A DNA stretch of 42,074 nucleotides from an uncultured Granulosicoccaceae bacterium (lineage in GTDB: Bacteria; Pseudomonadota; Gammaproteobacteria; Granulosicoccales; Granulosicoccaceae), in NCBI GenBank assembly GCA_937923745.1, contig CALDUO010000001.1, positions 1-42,074 of the forward strand, read 5' to 3'. The notes beneath the pieces were generated by a model. That model searched no databases and was not told the origin of the DNA. It worked only from the letters and a program-made list of their open reading frames with translations. Made by a program: the position numbers and the translations under genes. Below are positions 10,821-18,630 of this stretch, one piece after another. Within the stretch, counting starts at the first letter, position 1. Every line of letters begins with the position of its first letter.

Positions 10821-11078
10821 ATGAAACTACTGGTGCCGTACGTGTTCATTTTAATTGGTGTGGTCATTGGTATTATCACCACCAAGGCTTTCAAAAATCC
10901 GCTGAGACTCGCACCCAATATTATTGCTGGCATCGTCGGATCATTCGCTGGACTCTGGGTTCGTGATGTCCTTGATGTCACGCTCGGCGGCAACCTCGTC
11001 GGAGCACTGATCGCCGTGACACTGGGCGCACTGATCACAACCGTGGCACTCAATCTTGTACTCAACCACGACGACTGA
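10821..11078 (+). CDS. Small inner-membrane protein, unknown function
   Basis: An 85-aa hydrophobic protein with three likely helices: LLVPYVFILIGVVIGIITT, PNIIAGIVGSFAGLWVRDVL and LVGALIAVTLGALITTVALNLVL. The glycine spacing and size resemble the GlsB/YeaQ/YmgE group of small stress-associated membrane proteins, but the match is loose and I do not claim it. The ATG at 10821 is preferred over an in-frame upstream start at 10788 because CTGGAG lies 5 nt ahead of it and the N terminus then begins directly with a hydrophobic helix. It is divergent from the EamA gene and lies 38 nt before the FAD oxidoreductase on the same strand, so the two may share a transcript. Confidence 0.7.
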   Translation: MKLLVPYVFILIGVVIGIITTKAFKNPLRLAPNIIAGIVGSFAGLWVRDVLDVTLGGNLVGALIAVTLGALITTVALNLVLNHDD

Positions 11079-11116
11079 ACACGGGTAACGGCAAGTCACG
11101 CACACGGCCATACCCT

Positions 11117-12418
11117 ATGTCCGACTCCACCCTGTTCACCGAAGACTATCAGGTTGCGCCCTATTGGCTCGAACACGTCACACCCGTTGATGGACTGTCG
11201 CCTGAGTTACCGGCCCAGGCCGATATCGCGGTCATCGGATCTGGCTATACCGGATTAAACGCTGCGCTCACCGCACAACGTGGCGGGCGGCAGGTAGTTG
11301 TACTTGAAGCAGGCATGCCGGGCTTTGGCTGCAGCACACGAAACGGCGGACAGATCAGTGCCGGGGTCAAACCCGAGCTGGCCACACTCACACAATCCTA
11401 TGGCGCGACCAACGCACGGGCCATTATCGAAGAGTCATTGGCATCGCTGGCATGGATCAAAACATCCATCGCTAACGAACACATCAGTTGCGACTACAAA
11501 CCCTGCGGTCTTTTTAACGCCGCACACAGTGCCAGGCAGTTTGATGCCATGTGCCGCGATGCCGAGTCATTACCTCACGAAGGCATCGACGCTATTGTCA
11601 TTCCCAAACATGAACAGCGCGCAGAACTCGGATCAGACTTCTACCACGGTGGGCTGGTGTTCCCACAACACGCTTCACTGCATGCCGCAAAATATCATCA
11701 GGGCCTGCTGCTGCGTTGCCTCGATGCAGGCGTCATTATTGTGCCGTACTGTAAAGCGTTACACATGAACCGAGCCCACTCTGAGCATCACATTGATACA
11801 ACACTGGGAGCCCTGAACGCAAATGACGTCCTGATCGCGACTAACGGTTATACCGAACAATTAACGCCATGGCAGCAACGTCGCGTGATACCCATTTCCA
11901 GCTCGATTATCGCAACCGAACCCGTAGCTGAGTCAGTCATCAACGAACTCATCCCCAACGACCGAACCATCACCGACTCCCGACGTGTCGTATTTTATTA
12001 TCGGGCTTCACCCGATCGTAGCCGCATTCTGTTTGGTGGCCGAGTTGCTGCCGGTAACATAGAACCCAACATCAGCGCCACCAAACTCCACGACGAAATG
12101 GTGCGGGTTTTTCCGCAGCTTCAAGCCACCAAAATCAGTCACACGTGGAGCGGGTCGGTGGCCTATACCTTCGACAAACTACCTCATGCCGGCAAGCACG
12201 ACGGTATTCATTATGCGTTGGGTTACTGCGGTTCGGGGGTTGCGATGGCCGGGTACCTCGGCATGAAGATGGGGTATCGGCTACTCGGCTCAGACAAAGG
12301 CGACACAGTCTTTGCCAATATTGCATTTAAAACCCGGCCGCTATACTCGGGTAAGCCGTGGTTTCTGCCGCCAATGATTGCAGCCTATCGATGGCTCGAC
12401 CGGCGCGAAGGTGGCTAG
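11117..12418 (+). CDS. FAD-dependent amine oxidoreductase, PuuB-like
   Basis: A 433-aa protein of the DAO (D-amino-acid oxidase-like) family. The N-terminal FAD-binding Rossmann fold is clear: IAVIGSGYTGLNAALTAQRGG near residue 36, followed by VVLEAGMPGFGCSTRNGGQISAG, the pattern of gamma-glutamylputrescine oxidase (PuuB) and related enzymes that oxidise secondary or primary amines. The C terminus has the second FAD contact, GIHYALGYCGSGVAMAGYLG. The length fits PuuB (about 426 aa). The likely reaction is oxidative removal of an amine with H2O2 release, perhaps in polyamine breakdown; the true substrate is unknown, as no puuA, puuC or puuD lies beside it. A class III aminotransferase of the type used on putrescine-like amines is 7 kb away. 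No strong Shine-Dalgarno sequence is seen before the ATG at 11117. Confidence 0.85.
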   Translation: MSDSTLFTEDYQVAPYWLEHVTPVDGLSPELPAQADIAVIGSGYTGLNAALTAQRGGRQVVVLEAGMPGFGCSTRNGGQISAGVKPELATLTQSYGATNARAIIEESLASLAWIKTSIANEHISCDYKPCGLFNAAHSARQFDAMCRDAESLPHEGIDAIVIPKHEQRAELGSDFYHGGLVFPQHASLHAAKYHQGLLLRCLDAGVIIVPYCKALHMNRAHSEHHIDTTLGALNANDVLIATNGYTEQLTPWQQRRVIPISSSIIATEPVAESVINELIPNDRTITDSRRVVFYYRASPDRSRILFGGRVAAGNIEPNISATKLHDEMVRVFPQLQATKISHTWSGSVAYTFDKLPHAGKHDGIHYALGYCGSGVAMAGYLGMKMGYRLLGSDKGDTVFANIAFKTRPLYSGKPWFLPPMIAAYRWLDRREGG

Positions 12419-12430
12419 TGCGCTGTTTAA

Positions 12431-12500
12431 GGCTCAGGGCTCTTAGCTCAGGGCTCTTAGCTCAGGGCTCAAGGCTCAAGGCTCAAGGCTCAAGGCTCAA
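12431..12500. repeat. Tandem heptamer array (10 x 7 bp) between convergent genes
   Basis: Ten contiguous heptamers: GGCTCAG, GGCTCTT, AGCTCAG, GGCTCTT, AGCTCAG, then five perfect GGCTCAA units. The array fills most of the 116-nt gap between the stop codons of the PuuB-like gene and the GGDEF/EAL gene, which converge. No gene is disturbed. Copy number is likely variable between strains by slippage. Confidence 0.9.
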
Positions 12501-12534
12501 GTTTAGAACTTATGCTTTAGGGTTTAAAGGCGAT

Positions 12535-14439
12535 TCAAAACATATCGTGTTTTAATCGTACCGGACGCTGTAGGTGATGGCCTTGCACTAACGGAACACG
12601 CGCATCGAGCACCGCTTGCATACCCTCATCGTTACTCACCTGTTTCGCTACACAATGAACGCCCAATGCCGCGCTGATTGTCTGCACAGTTTTAACAAGT
12701 TCAGATGTTAACGGGTCACGATGCATGGTTCTGATCAATGAGCCATCAATTTTCACGTAGTCAATATCGAGTTTTTCCAGCTGCAGAAAAGAGCCAATCC
12801 CCTGCCCAAAACTGTCCAGTGCAAACCGAAAACCTGCCGACTTCAGCTGCCGCATCGCAGGCATGACAGTGGTCAATGACGACATCACATCAACCTCGGC
12901 AATTTCAAAGATAACGGCGTGCGCCGGAAAAGCGGCATTTTCATACGCAGCCAGCACCAGAGTAGCAAAATCCTGCGTGAGTGTTTGACCGGATAGGTTC
13001 AGTGAAAAGACAGCTTGCGTACCAGATTTTTTTTCATACAGCTCGGAGATAAACGCAAAGCTGTGACGAACCATATAGTGATCAACCTGTTGTATGTACC
13101 CAAAACGCACCGCGGCGTTTACAAATACGAGCGACGATACCAGCACATCACCCAACCCGCTCGGGCGTAGCAGAATTTCGTGATGATCAGTCTGCGACAG
13201 GTCGTGTGCAAACACCACAGGTTGCGCATACAACTGGATAGACTCCTGCTTCAGTGCTTGCTCAATGCGGGATGCCCAGGAAATTGCATCGCCGTGAAGC
13301 AATGATGGCAAATTGTCGGTATCACAAACAACAAAGTGACCGGCATCACACTGCGTTTCGCACGATGCCTCACCATAAGACAACAGTACATCCACATCGT
13401 GATCACTATTTGTCACCGGCACAATGGACTGTGTCACTGACAACGAAAATATTTGCCCGGCGCGTTCATACCGAAACGATGTTAATGTATCCAGAAAAGA
13501 GGCAGCCAACGTCGAGGCGTTATGGGTATCACAACCCGGCAAATACAGCGCAAAATGGGCATGACGAACACGACCTGCCAAGTCACGTTGTCGAAGACGT
13601 TTACGAATTAACAAACTAAACTGCGCCAGCGCCTCCTCAAAGGCATCATCACCCAACGCGCCCTGAATACGCAGCAACGAATCAGCATTGATGTACAACA
13701 GTGAGGCAGATTTTGATGATGAATCGCGCGACTTCAGCGCTTTGGCAAACAGCCCGGAAAACGCCGCCTCATTATGAAACCCGGTTGCACGATCACGCAG
13801 ACGCCCGAGCTGGCGGCTCGTCTCAACACCAAAGAGGTCAGCGAGCTCACATTCACGATCAGAGAATGCGGGCTTGTCTGCTTCTCGAAGAAAACACATA
13901 TAACCCGACCGCACTGATTTCGAACGACTGTCCGGATCAGACAGTGAGACCACCAACAGCTGCGCACCCTCGTGTTCTTTTGGCACACACGCAAGGATTG
14001 TTCGGTACGGATCGACTGCCTGTTGCGACTGAGACTTGGCAACCAATTGTCTGCGGAGTGCCTTGACCCATAAATCAGATTGGCCCTCCGCAACATGAGG
14101 TTGTGCATGTTGAATGAGGTTCAGATCGTTGTGCTGCATTAACAGCACAAAAGAGGCAGACAATCCTTCACAACACAATGCGGCAATTCTGCTCGCTACA
14201 CTCTCCGGATCCAATAACGATGATCCATCCATCGCCCCATGACGATCACTGGCCCCAGTCGCCGATTGCGTTGAAGGTTGTGTTAACAATCTCACAAGCG
14301 AGCGTAACACCGGGATTGCGTTATCGTTAACGGGCGATGAAGCGTTGCTGTACAGATCCTGATCTACACAGGTTGGGTCAGAAAGATCACGGTCAGGTGT
14401 TTCCTGTTGAGATGCTGAGGACCACAGTGAACTTGTCAT
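12535..14439 (-). CDS. GAF-GGDEF-EAL protein with degenerate c-di-GMP domains
   Basis: A 634-aa cytosolic signalling protein from the ATG at 14439 (a GTG at 14448 is also possible; neither has a good Shine-Dalgarno sequence). Numbering below is from the GTG start. Residues about 45-215 look like a GAF-type sensor. Residues 218-390 form a GGDEF fold, but the active-site loop reads RHAHF (295-299) where GGDEF belongs. Residues 395-637 form an EAL fold. It keeps E424 (in EILLR for EALLR), N484 (NLSGQ), D545, K566 (KID) and Q622, but the second metal Asp of DDFG is Ser (LDSFGQG, S546) and the AEGVE motif is replaced by AKQVSN. Both domains are therefore predicted to lack or nearly lack catalysis, and the protein is more likely a c-di-GMP receptor or protein-interaction hub. 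It lies 263 nt downstream of a response regulator on the same strand. Confidence 0.88.
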   Translation of the reverse strand: MTSSLWSSASQQETPDRDLSDPTCVDQDLYSNASSPVNDNAIPVLRSLVRLLTQPSTQSATGASDRHGAMDGSSLLDPESVASRIAALCCEGLSASFVLLMQHNDLNLIQHAQPHVAEGQSDLWVKALRRQLVAKSQSQQAVDPYRTILACVPKEHEGAQLLVVSLSDPDSRSKSVRSGYMCFLREADKPAFSDRECELADLFGVETSRQLGRLRDRATGFHNEAAFSGLFAKALKSRDSSSKSASLLYINADSLLRIQGALGDDAFEEALAQFSLLIRKRLRQRDLAGRVRHAHFALYLPGCDTHNASTLAASFLDTLTSFRYERAGQIFSLSVTQSIVPVTNSDHDVDVLLSYGEASCETQCDAGHFVVCDTDNLPSLLHGDAISWASRIEQALKQESIQLYAQPVVFAHDLSQTDHHEILLRPSGLGDVLVSSLVFVNAAVRFGYIQQVDHYMVRHSFAFISELYEKKSGTQAVFSLNLSGQTLTQDFATLVLAAYENAAFPAHAVIFEIAEVDVMSSLTTVMPAMRQLKSAGFRFALDSFGQGIGSFLQLEKLDIDYVKIDGSLIRTMHRDPLTSELVKTVQTISAALGVHCVAKQVSNDEGMQAVLDARVPLVQGHHLQRPVRLKHDMF

Positions 14440-14499
14440 AGGAGGCACTTAACTACTGCTGTGGACACAAAATGCCACATGTGTTGAGAGAGTCGCGCT

Positions 14500-14596
14500 G
14501 AACTGCACTGGGTTACACGAACTGCACTGGGTTTACACGAGCTTCACTGGGGTTACACTTGAGCTTCGCTGGGGTTGCACTTGAACTTCACTGGGG
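14500..14596. repeat. Tandem array of about 20-bp units
   Basis: Four and a half imperfect units: GAACTGCACTGGGTTACAC (14500-14518), a 20-bp variant (14519-14538), two 22-bp variants beginning GAGCTTC (14539-14560 and 14561-14582), and a partial GAACTTCACTGGGG (14583-14596). It sits between the response regulator gene and the GGDEF/EAL gene and would be in the 5' leader of the latter if they are co-transcribed. Confidence 0.85.
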
Positions 14597-14611
14597 CTGA
14601 CCCCGCAATAA

Positions 14612-14679
14612 TGGCGGAACAGTTAACGAATGGGCAAACAACCGCTCAATCTGACACAGTGACTGACACCGTTCCGCCA
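14612..14679. promoter_or_regulatory. Perfect 9-bp inverted repeat with 50-nt loop
   Basis: TGGCGGAAC (14612-14620) pairs exactly with GTTCCGCCA (14671-14679). It lies just after the response regulator stop on the minus strand and before the repeat array. In RNA it could form a long-range stem; as DNA the half-sites could be a split operator. There is no T-run at its end, so it is not a standard terminator. Confidence 0.4.
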
Positions 14680-14702
14680 GTGCTGCGCTTGACCAAAGCC
14701 AG

Positions 14703-15086
14703 TCAAGATGCCGTTCTTCGATAGTGTCCAAAGTGATTGTTGAGACTTGAAACCAACCACCGCAAACTCACTGGCTTTTCCAGCATTTCGGTATAAGGCA
14801 ACGCATTGGCCCACGCCTCGATACGCTCGTCGTAGTCTGTCACCACCAGATACAACAGTGGCAAATTGCCCGGATATTCCCGATGCACCGCCTCAATCAA
14901 CTGCTGACCTGTCATTTTGCGCATGTCCTGATCAATCACTACTGCGTCGTAGTGTTGCTCCTTGAGCAAAGCCAGCGCCACATCCGGACACAGCACCGCG
15001 TCGACATCGTAGCCGTTTCTGTCCAGGCTCATTTTTACAACTCTGAGCACATGCGCCTGATTGTCGACCAGTAAAATTTTCTTCAT
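14703..15086 (-). CDS. Single-domain response regulator (CheY-like receiver)
   Basis: A 127-aa receiver domain with no output domain. From the ATG at 15086 it begins MKKILLVDNQ, with the acidic pocket D8-N9 (Asn in place of the second Asp). The phosphoacceptor Asp is in VVIDQDMRKMTG (D52), the conserved Thr in LVVTDYDER, and the Lys in MLEKPVS (K104). The ATG at 15086 is preferred over 15092 because AGGA lies 5 nt ahead of it. Phosphorylation presumably comes from a histidine kinase elsewhere, as none is in the window. Position upstream of the degenerate GGDEF/EAL gene on the same strand suggests that the two act together, with the phosphorylated receiver passing a signal to that protein; this is inference. 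The MP dipeptide usual after the phospho-Asp is MR here. Confidence 0.9.
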   Translation of the reverse strand: MKKILLVDNQAHVLRVVKMSLDRNGYDVDAVLCPDVALALLKEQHYDAVVIDQDMRKMTGQQLIEAVHREYPGNLPLLYLVVTDYDERIEAWANALPYTEMLEKPVSLRWLVSSLNNHFGHYRRTAS

Positions 15087-15358
15087 TTTCATCCTGACTC
15101 TGGCTTACCGGCATTCATGACACCGTTTCATGCGCAAAAAAACCAGGCGTTCCTATTCAGTTACAGACTGCTAAACCCTGAAACTGCCGGTTTTCCGGAC
15201 GGTCACAAGGATCTCGGTCACGCTGAATTCCATACTCTGCGCTGCTATAGTCAATTATCGGAGTAACAAACGAATTCTTTAATGATTGGCGGCCGGCTTT
15301 TTGCCTCTTACAAAAGGGTCCAGAGCACACTTTCAGGCCCATGAATAGGATATGCACT

Positions 15359-16741
15359 ATGATCGGAAGGTTGGGTTTATCCCCCTTCACCGGACAAAAA
15401 TCGCGTGCTGGCATCGTGCTGGCCATGGCGGTTTTATCCCATTCTTGCTCCAATTCTTCGGGCTCCGGTGCCTCGGCCGACGTCAGCCAAGCACTTACAG
15501 GCCGGGAATACCCCAATAGTCCCCTCAGTTGCGACATCGACGATATGCGCCGCTGGGTCGACGCCAATATGCGCGACTATTACCTGTTTGCAGATCGCGT
15601 CGACCGCCTGAACCTCGCCGACTACCAGACACCCGAAGCACTCCTTGCCGATCTGCGGGTCTTGCCAGAGGACCGGTTCAGTGGCATGACCGACGCGGTT
15701 CGCAGCGAAGATCTCTTCGAGCGTGGGGAGAGTTTTGGTTTTGGCCACTACCTGCTGTTTGACAATGGCAAGGTGCGGGTTGCTAATGTTGAACCTGGCT
15801 CCCCGTTCGACAATGCCGGCATTGTCAGGGGTGAGGCGCTGCTCGAACTAAACGGCAATCCCGAGGGCGAGTGGACACGAGAAGATTTCCAGGCACTGTT
15901 TGGCATTGAAACAACACCGGTGACGCTCGACATACTGGTTGAAGCTGCCGACCTTTCCACTCGAACACTGAGTATCACCAGCGCCAATTACACCGTACAG
16001 ACCGTACAGACCGCGAGTGTGTTTGAACTCAATGGTGTGAACGTTGGGTACATGATGTTTAACAGCTTTCTTGAAACCTCCAATCAGGAGATAGACCGTG
16101 CCGTCTCCACGTTTAAAGAAGAAAACATCGCCGAGCTGATACTGGACCTGCGTTACAACGGTGGTGGCCGGGTAGCGGTCGGGGCGGTGCTCGCCAGCTT
16201 GATTGCCGATAACAGCACGGCTTCACAACCGTTTACCACCATCAGTTACAACGAGCGTTACCGCAACCTAAATCAGTCCATCAACATGCTGGCACTTGAA
16301 AATTCACTGAGCCTGAACCGGCTTATCGTACTGACCACCGGTGCCAGTTGCTCTGCATCCGAATTGGTGATTAACGGATTACGACCCTTTATGGACGTGG
16401 TCATCATTGGTGACAGAACGTGTGGCAAACCCTACGGCACCTCAGCCAGAACCGCATGCGGCAAAAACATGAACGCGTTGGAGATAGGTTTTATTAATGC
16501 CAACGGTGTTGGTGATTACTATGAGGGTTTACCACCCGACTGTGCGGTTCAGGACTCCCTTGATTATGCGTTCGGTGATTCGCGCGATCCGCTATTAAAC
16601 GCAGGCTTGGGTTATATCAGTACGGGTACTTGTCCGGTCACGCTGGCAACCCGCAGCACTGTGCAATCAAAACCATCACGACATGACTCGTGGCCCTCTC
16701 CTGGCACATGGAATTTGGTTGATCTGCCAGACAACCCATAA
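15359..16741 (+). CDS. S41 family (C-terminal processing) peptidase, exported
   Basis: A 460-aa serine protease of the CtpA/tail-specific type. The N terminus has a basic start and hydrophobic stretch AGIVLAMAVLSHSC followed by a Ser/Gly-rich linker, suggesting export and perhaps lipidation at that Cys; the lipobox is imperfect. A PDZ domain follows the Cys-poor N-terminal helical region (DNGKVRVANVEPGSPFDNAGIVRGEALLELNG). The catalytic S41 fold shows LILDLRYNGGG, the serine motif TTGASCSASELVINGL and, about 26 residues later, GDRTCGKPYG with the catalytic Lys: a Ser-Lys dyad. The ATG at 15359 is chosen over 15341 because AGGA lies 8 nt before it. The protein is likely periplasmic or attached to the envelope and would trim other envelope proteins. 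Two central Cys (TCGK, ACGK) may pair. Confidence 0.9.
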   Translation: MIGRLGLSPFTGQKSRAGIVLAMAVLSHSCSNSSGSGASADVSQALTGREYPNSPLSCDIDDMRRWVDANMRDYYLFADRVDRLNLADYQTPEALLADLRVLPEDRFSGMTDAVRSEDLFERGESFGFGHYLLFDNGKVRVANVEPGSPFDNAGIVRGEALLELNGNPEGEWTREDFQALFGIETTPVTLDILVEAADLSTRTLSITSANYTVQTVQTASVFELNGVNVGYMMFNSFLETSNQEIDRAVSTFKEENIAELILDLRYNGGGRVAVGAVLASLIADNSTASQPFTTISYNERYRNLNQSINMLALENSLSLNRLIVLTTGASCSASELVINGLRPFMDVVIIGDRTCGKPYGTSARTACGKNMNALEIGFINANGVGDYYEGLPPDCAVQDSLDYAFGDSRDPLLNAGLGYISTGTCPVTLATRSTVQSKPSRHDSWPSPGTWNLVDLPDNP

Positions 16742-17125
16742 CCGAGACGACTCTGACACAAACCTACAAACCGGTACTCTGTCTCAAACACCTGTTTTAA
16801 TTGCTGTGTGTCAGGTCAACACCGCCGTCCTCTATCAGCGTTGGCAGTGTATGCTGACAGCACTGGTGGCGCTCTGCCGGGGTCAGAATTTCGAGGTCGC
16901 GTCTCGTCGCAGATGTGGCCGCAGATTTGGCAGTTGAGATCTGGCCGCTCTGGTCTGGCCGCTCTGGTCTGGCCGCTCTGGTCTGGCCGCTCTGGTCTGG
17001 CCGCTCTGGTCTGGCCGCTCTGGTCTGGCCGCTCTGGTCTGGCTGATCTGGTCGCTCGGGTTTGGTCGCTTGGGTTTGGCAGCCTGGGTCGGTAAGTTCA
17101 GGCCAGCAAGATCAGGCGATCAAGT
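16742..17125. other. Gap between convergent genes, mostly tandem repeat
   Basis: The 384-nt gap between the S41 peptidase and the FAD dehydrogenase contains no supported gene. Frames that cross the array (16683-16937 and 16808-17095) exist only because the 14-bp unit lacks stops in some frames; they give Trp/Leu/Ser/Gly-rich low-complexity products. The main content is the tandem array at 16941-17080. No clear terminator is seen. Confidence 0.6.
16941..17080. repeat. 14-bp tandem array, 7 perfect copies plus degenerate tail
   Basis: The unit CTGGCCGCTCTGGT is repeated seven times without change at 16941-17038, followed by the variants CTGGCTGATCTGGT, CGCTCGGGTTTGGT and CGCTTGGGTTTGGC to 17080. 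Sequence identity of the seven copies implies recent expansion or active homogenisation. GGCC in each unit could pair with GGCC in the next, giving a ladder of small hairpins in RNA. Confidence 0.95.
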
Positions 17126-18550
17126 TCAGGCGGTCACGGTTTTGCCAGGGTTCAGGATGTTGTCGGGATCGAGCGCGCGTTTGATAGTCTGCATCATATC
17201 AACGGCACCGTCTCCATGCTCACGTCGCAGGTATTTCAGCTTGCCCGTACCCACGCCATGCTCGCCGGTGCAGGTGCCACCGAGATCGAGCGCTTTTTGC
17301 ACCAGAATTTCGTTAATGCGATACACCTCTTTCAGTGTTTCTTCATCACCCGGCGCCATACAGAAGATCATGTGGAAATTACCATCGCCAACATGACCCA
17401 AAATTTCTGATGTCAGCGGGCTGTCATCTACAACCGCACGAATGTCATTAATAATGTTGGCAAGCTCGGAGATTGGCACACACACATCGGTCGCAAACCC
17501 TTTTTTACCCGGATACTTTGCCAAGATAGCCCAGTAACTGTCATGTCGAGCTTGCCACAGACGGTTACGATCCTCTTGTTGTGTTGCCCATTCAAAATCA
17601 CCGGCGCCGTACTCACCGGCAATTTCCTGAAATTGCCTGACCTGCTCGGCCACGTAGTCTGTCGTGCCATGGAACTCGAGAAACAGTGTGTTTTTAACGG
17701 CGTAGTTCATGTTGCTGTAGTGGTTAATAGCGTCCATGTAGTCGGCATCGACCAGTTCGATACGGGCCATCGGTATGCCGGTCTGAATGGTGTCAATAAC
17801 TGTTTGAACCGCCGAGTTCAGGTCGGGGAAATTGACCACCGCCGCAGTTATGGCCTCTGGGAGACCATGCAGCTTTAATCCGATTTCAGTGATGACACCC
17901 AAGGTGCCTTCGGAACCCACCATAAGGCGGGTGAGGTCGTAACCAGCCGATGACTTACGTGCACGTGTCCCGGTTTTGACAATATCGCCTTTGGCGTTTA
18001 CGAACGTCAGCGACATCACATTCTCACGCATCGTACCGTACCGAACAGCATTGGTACCGGATGCACGGGTGGCTGTCATGCCGCCAATCGTTGCATCGGC
18101 ACCCGGATCAATCGGGAAAAACAATCCGGTATCACGAATCCATTCGTTCAGCTGTTTACGGGTAACACCTGCCTGCACCCGGCAATCCATATCTGCCGGA
18201 TTGACCTCAAGCACTTGGTTCATGGCACTCAGATCAATGCTGATACCACCGAATGGCGCCTGCGTTTGACCTTCGAGGCTCGTACCCACACCAAACGGAA
18301 TAACCGGTACTTTCCACTGCGCGCAAATCCTGACGATGGCGGCAACCTCTTCCGTTGACTCCGGGTAACACACGGCATCCGGCAGCTGAGGCGCATGCCA
18401 AGCTTCCCCCTTGCCATGCGAGGTGAGCACTGATTCGGACTGGCTCATGCGTTCGCCAAACAGGGTTTTCAGTTGCGCAAGTGCCGTTGCCAGACCATTG
18501 TCTGTTGCCGGTTTGCCCATCTCCAGAATTGCGTTTTCAGCCGTTGACAT
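17126..18550 (-). CDS. FAD-linked D-lactate/glycolate dehydrogenase-type oxidoreductase
   Basis: A 474-aa flavoprotein of the FAD-binding-4/FAD-oxidase-C family (D-lactate dehydrogenase cytochrome type, GlcD-like). The FAD-binding half shows PESTEEVAAIVRICAQWKVPVIPFGVGTSLEG and PGADATIGGMTATRASGTNAVRYGTMRENV. The catalytic C-terminal half shows GHVGDGNFHMIF and GGTCTGEHGVGTGK, which hold the conserved His residues for 2-hydroxyacid oxidation. The likely reaction is D-lactate (or another D-2-hydroxyacid) to the 2-oxoacid with electrons going to cytochrome or quinone. No glcE/glcF genes accompany it, so the single-subunit D-lactate dehydrogenase type is more likely than glycolate oxidase. The ATG at 18550 has GGAG 9 nt ahead. 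It is divergent from the histidine phosphatase gene, with an 80-nt shared control region. Confidence 0.92.
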   Translation of the reverse strand: MSTAENAILEMGKPATDNGLATALAQLKTLFGERMSQSESVLTSHGKGEAWHAPQLPDAVCYPESTEEVAAIVRICAQWKVPVIPFGVGTSLEGQTQAPFGGISIDLSAMNQVLEVNPADMDCRVQAGVTRKQLNEWIRDTGLFFPIDPGADATIGGMTATRASGTNAVRYGTMRENVMSLTFVNAKGDIVKTGTRARKSSAGYDLTRLMVGSEGTLGVITEIGLKLHGLPEAITAAVVNFPDLNSAVQTVIDTIQTGIPMARIELVDADYMDAINHYSNMNYAVKNTLFLEFHGTTDYVAEQVRQFQEIAGEYGAGDFEWATQQEDRNRLWQARHDSYWAILAKYPGKKGFATDVCVPISELANIINDIRAVVDDSPLTSEILGHVGDGNFHMIFCMAPGDEETLKEVYRINEILVQKALDLGGTCTGEHGVGTGKLKYLRREHGDGAVDMMQTIKRALDPDNILNPGKTVTA

Positions 18551-18630
18551 CAAAGGTCTCCTGACTCACTCTTGCGGTTTCGGTATTGACCCCAGTATAT
18601 CGCGGGTTTAACGACAGGCGCGACGATAAA

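Noticed and set aside
12431-17080. Repeat arrays considered as CRISPR
   Set aside because: Units are contiguous with no spacers, too short, and no cas genes are present.
16683-17095. Two plus-strand frames through the 14-bp array
   Set aside because: They are open only because of the repeat; products are low-complexity and no ribosome site is seen.
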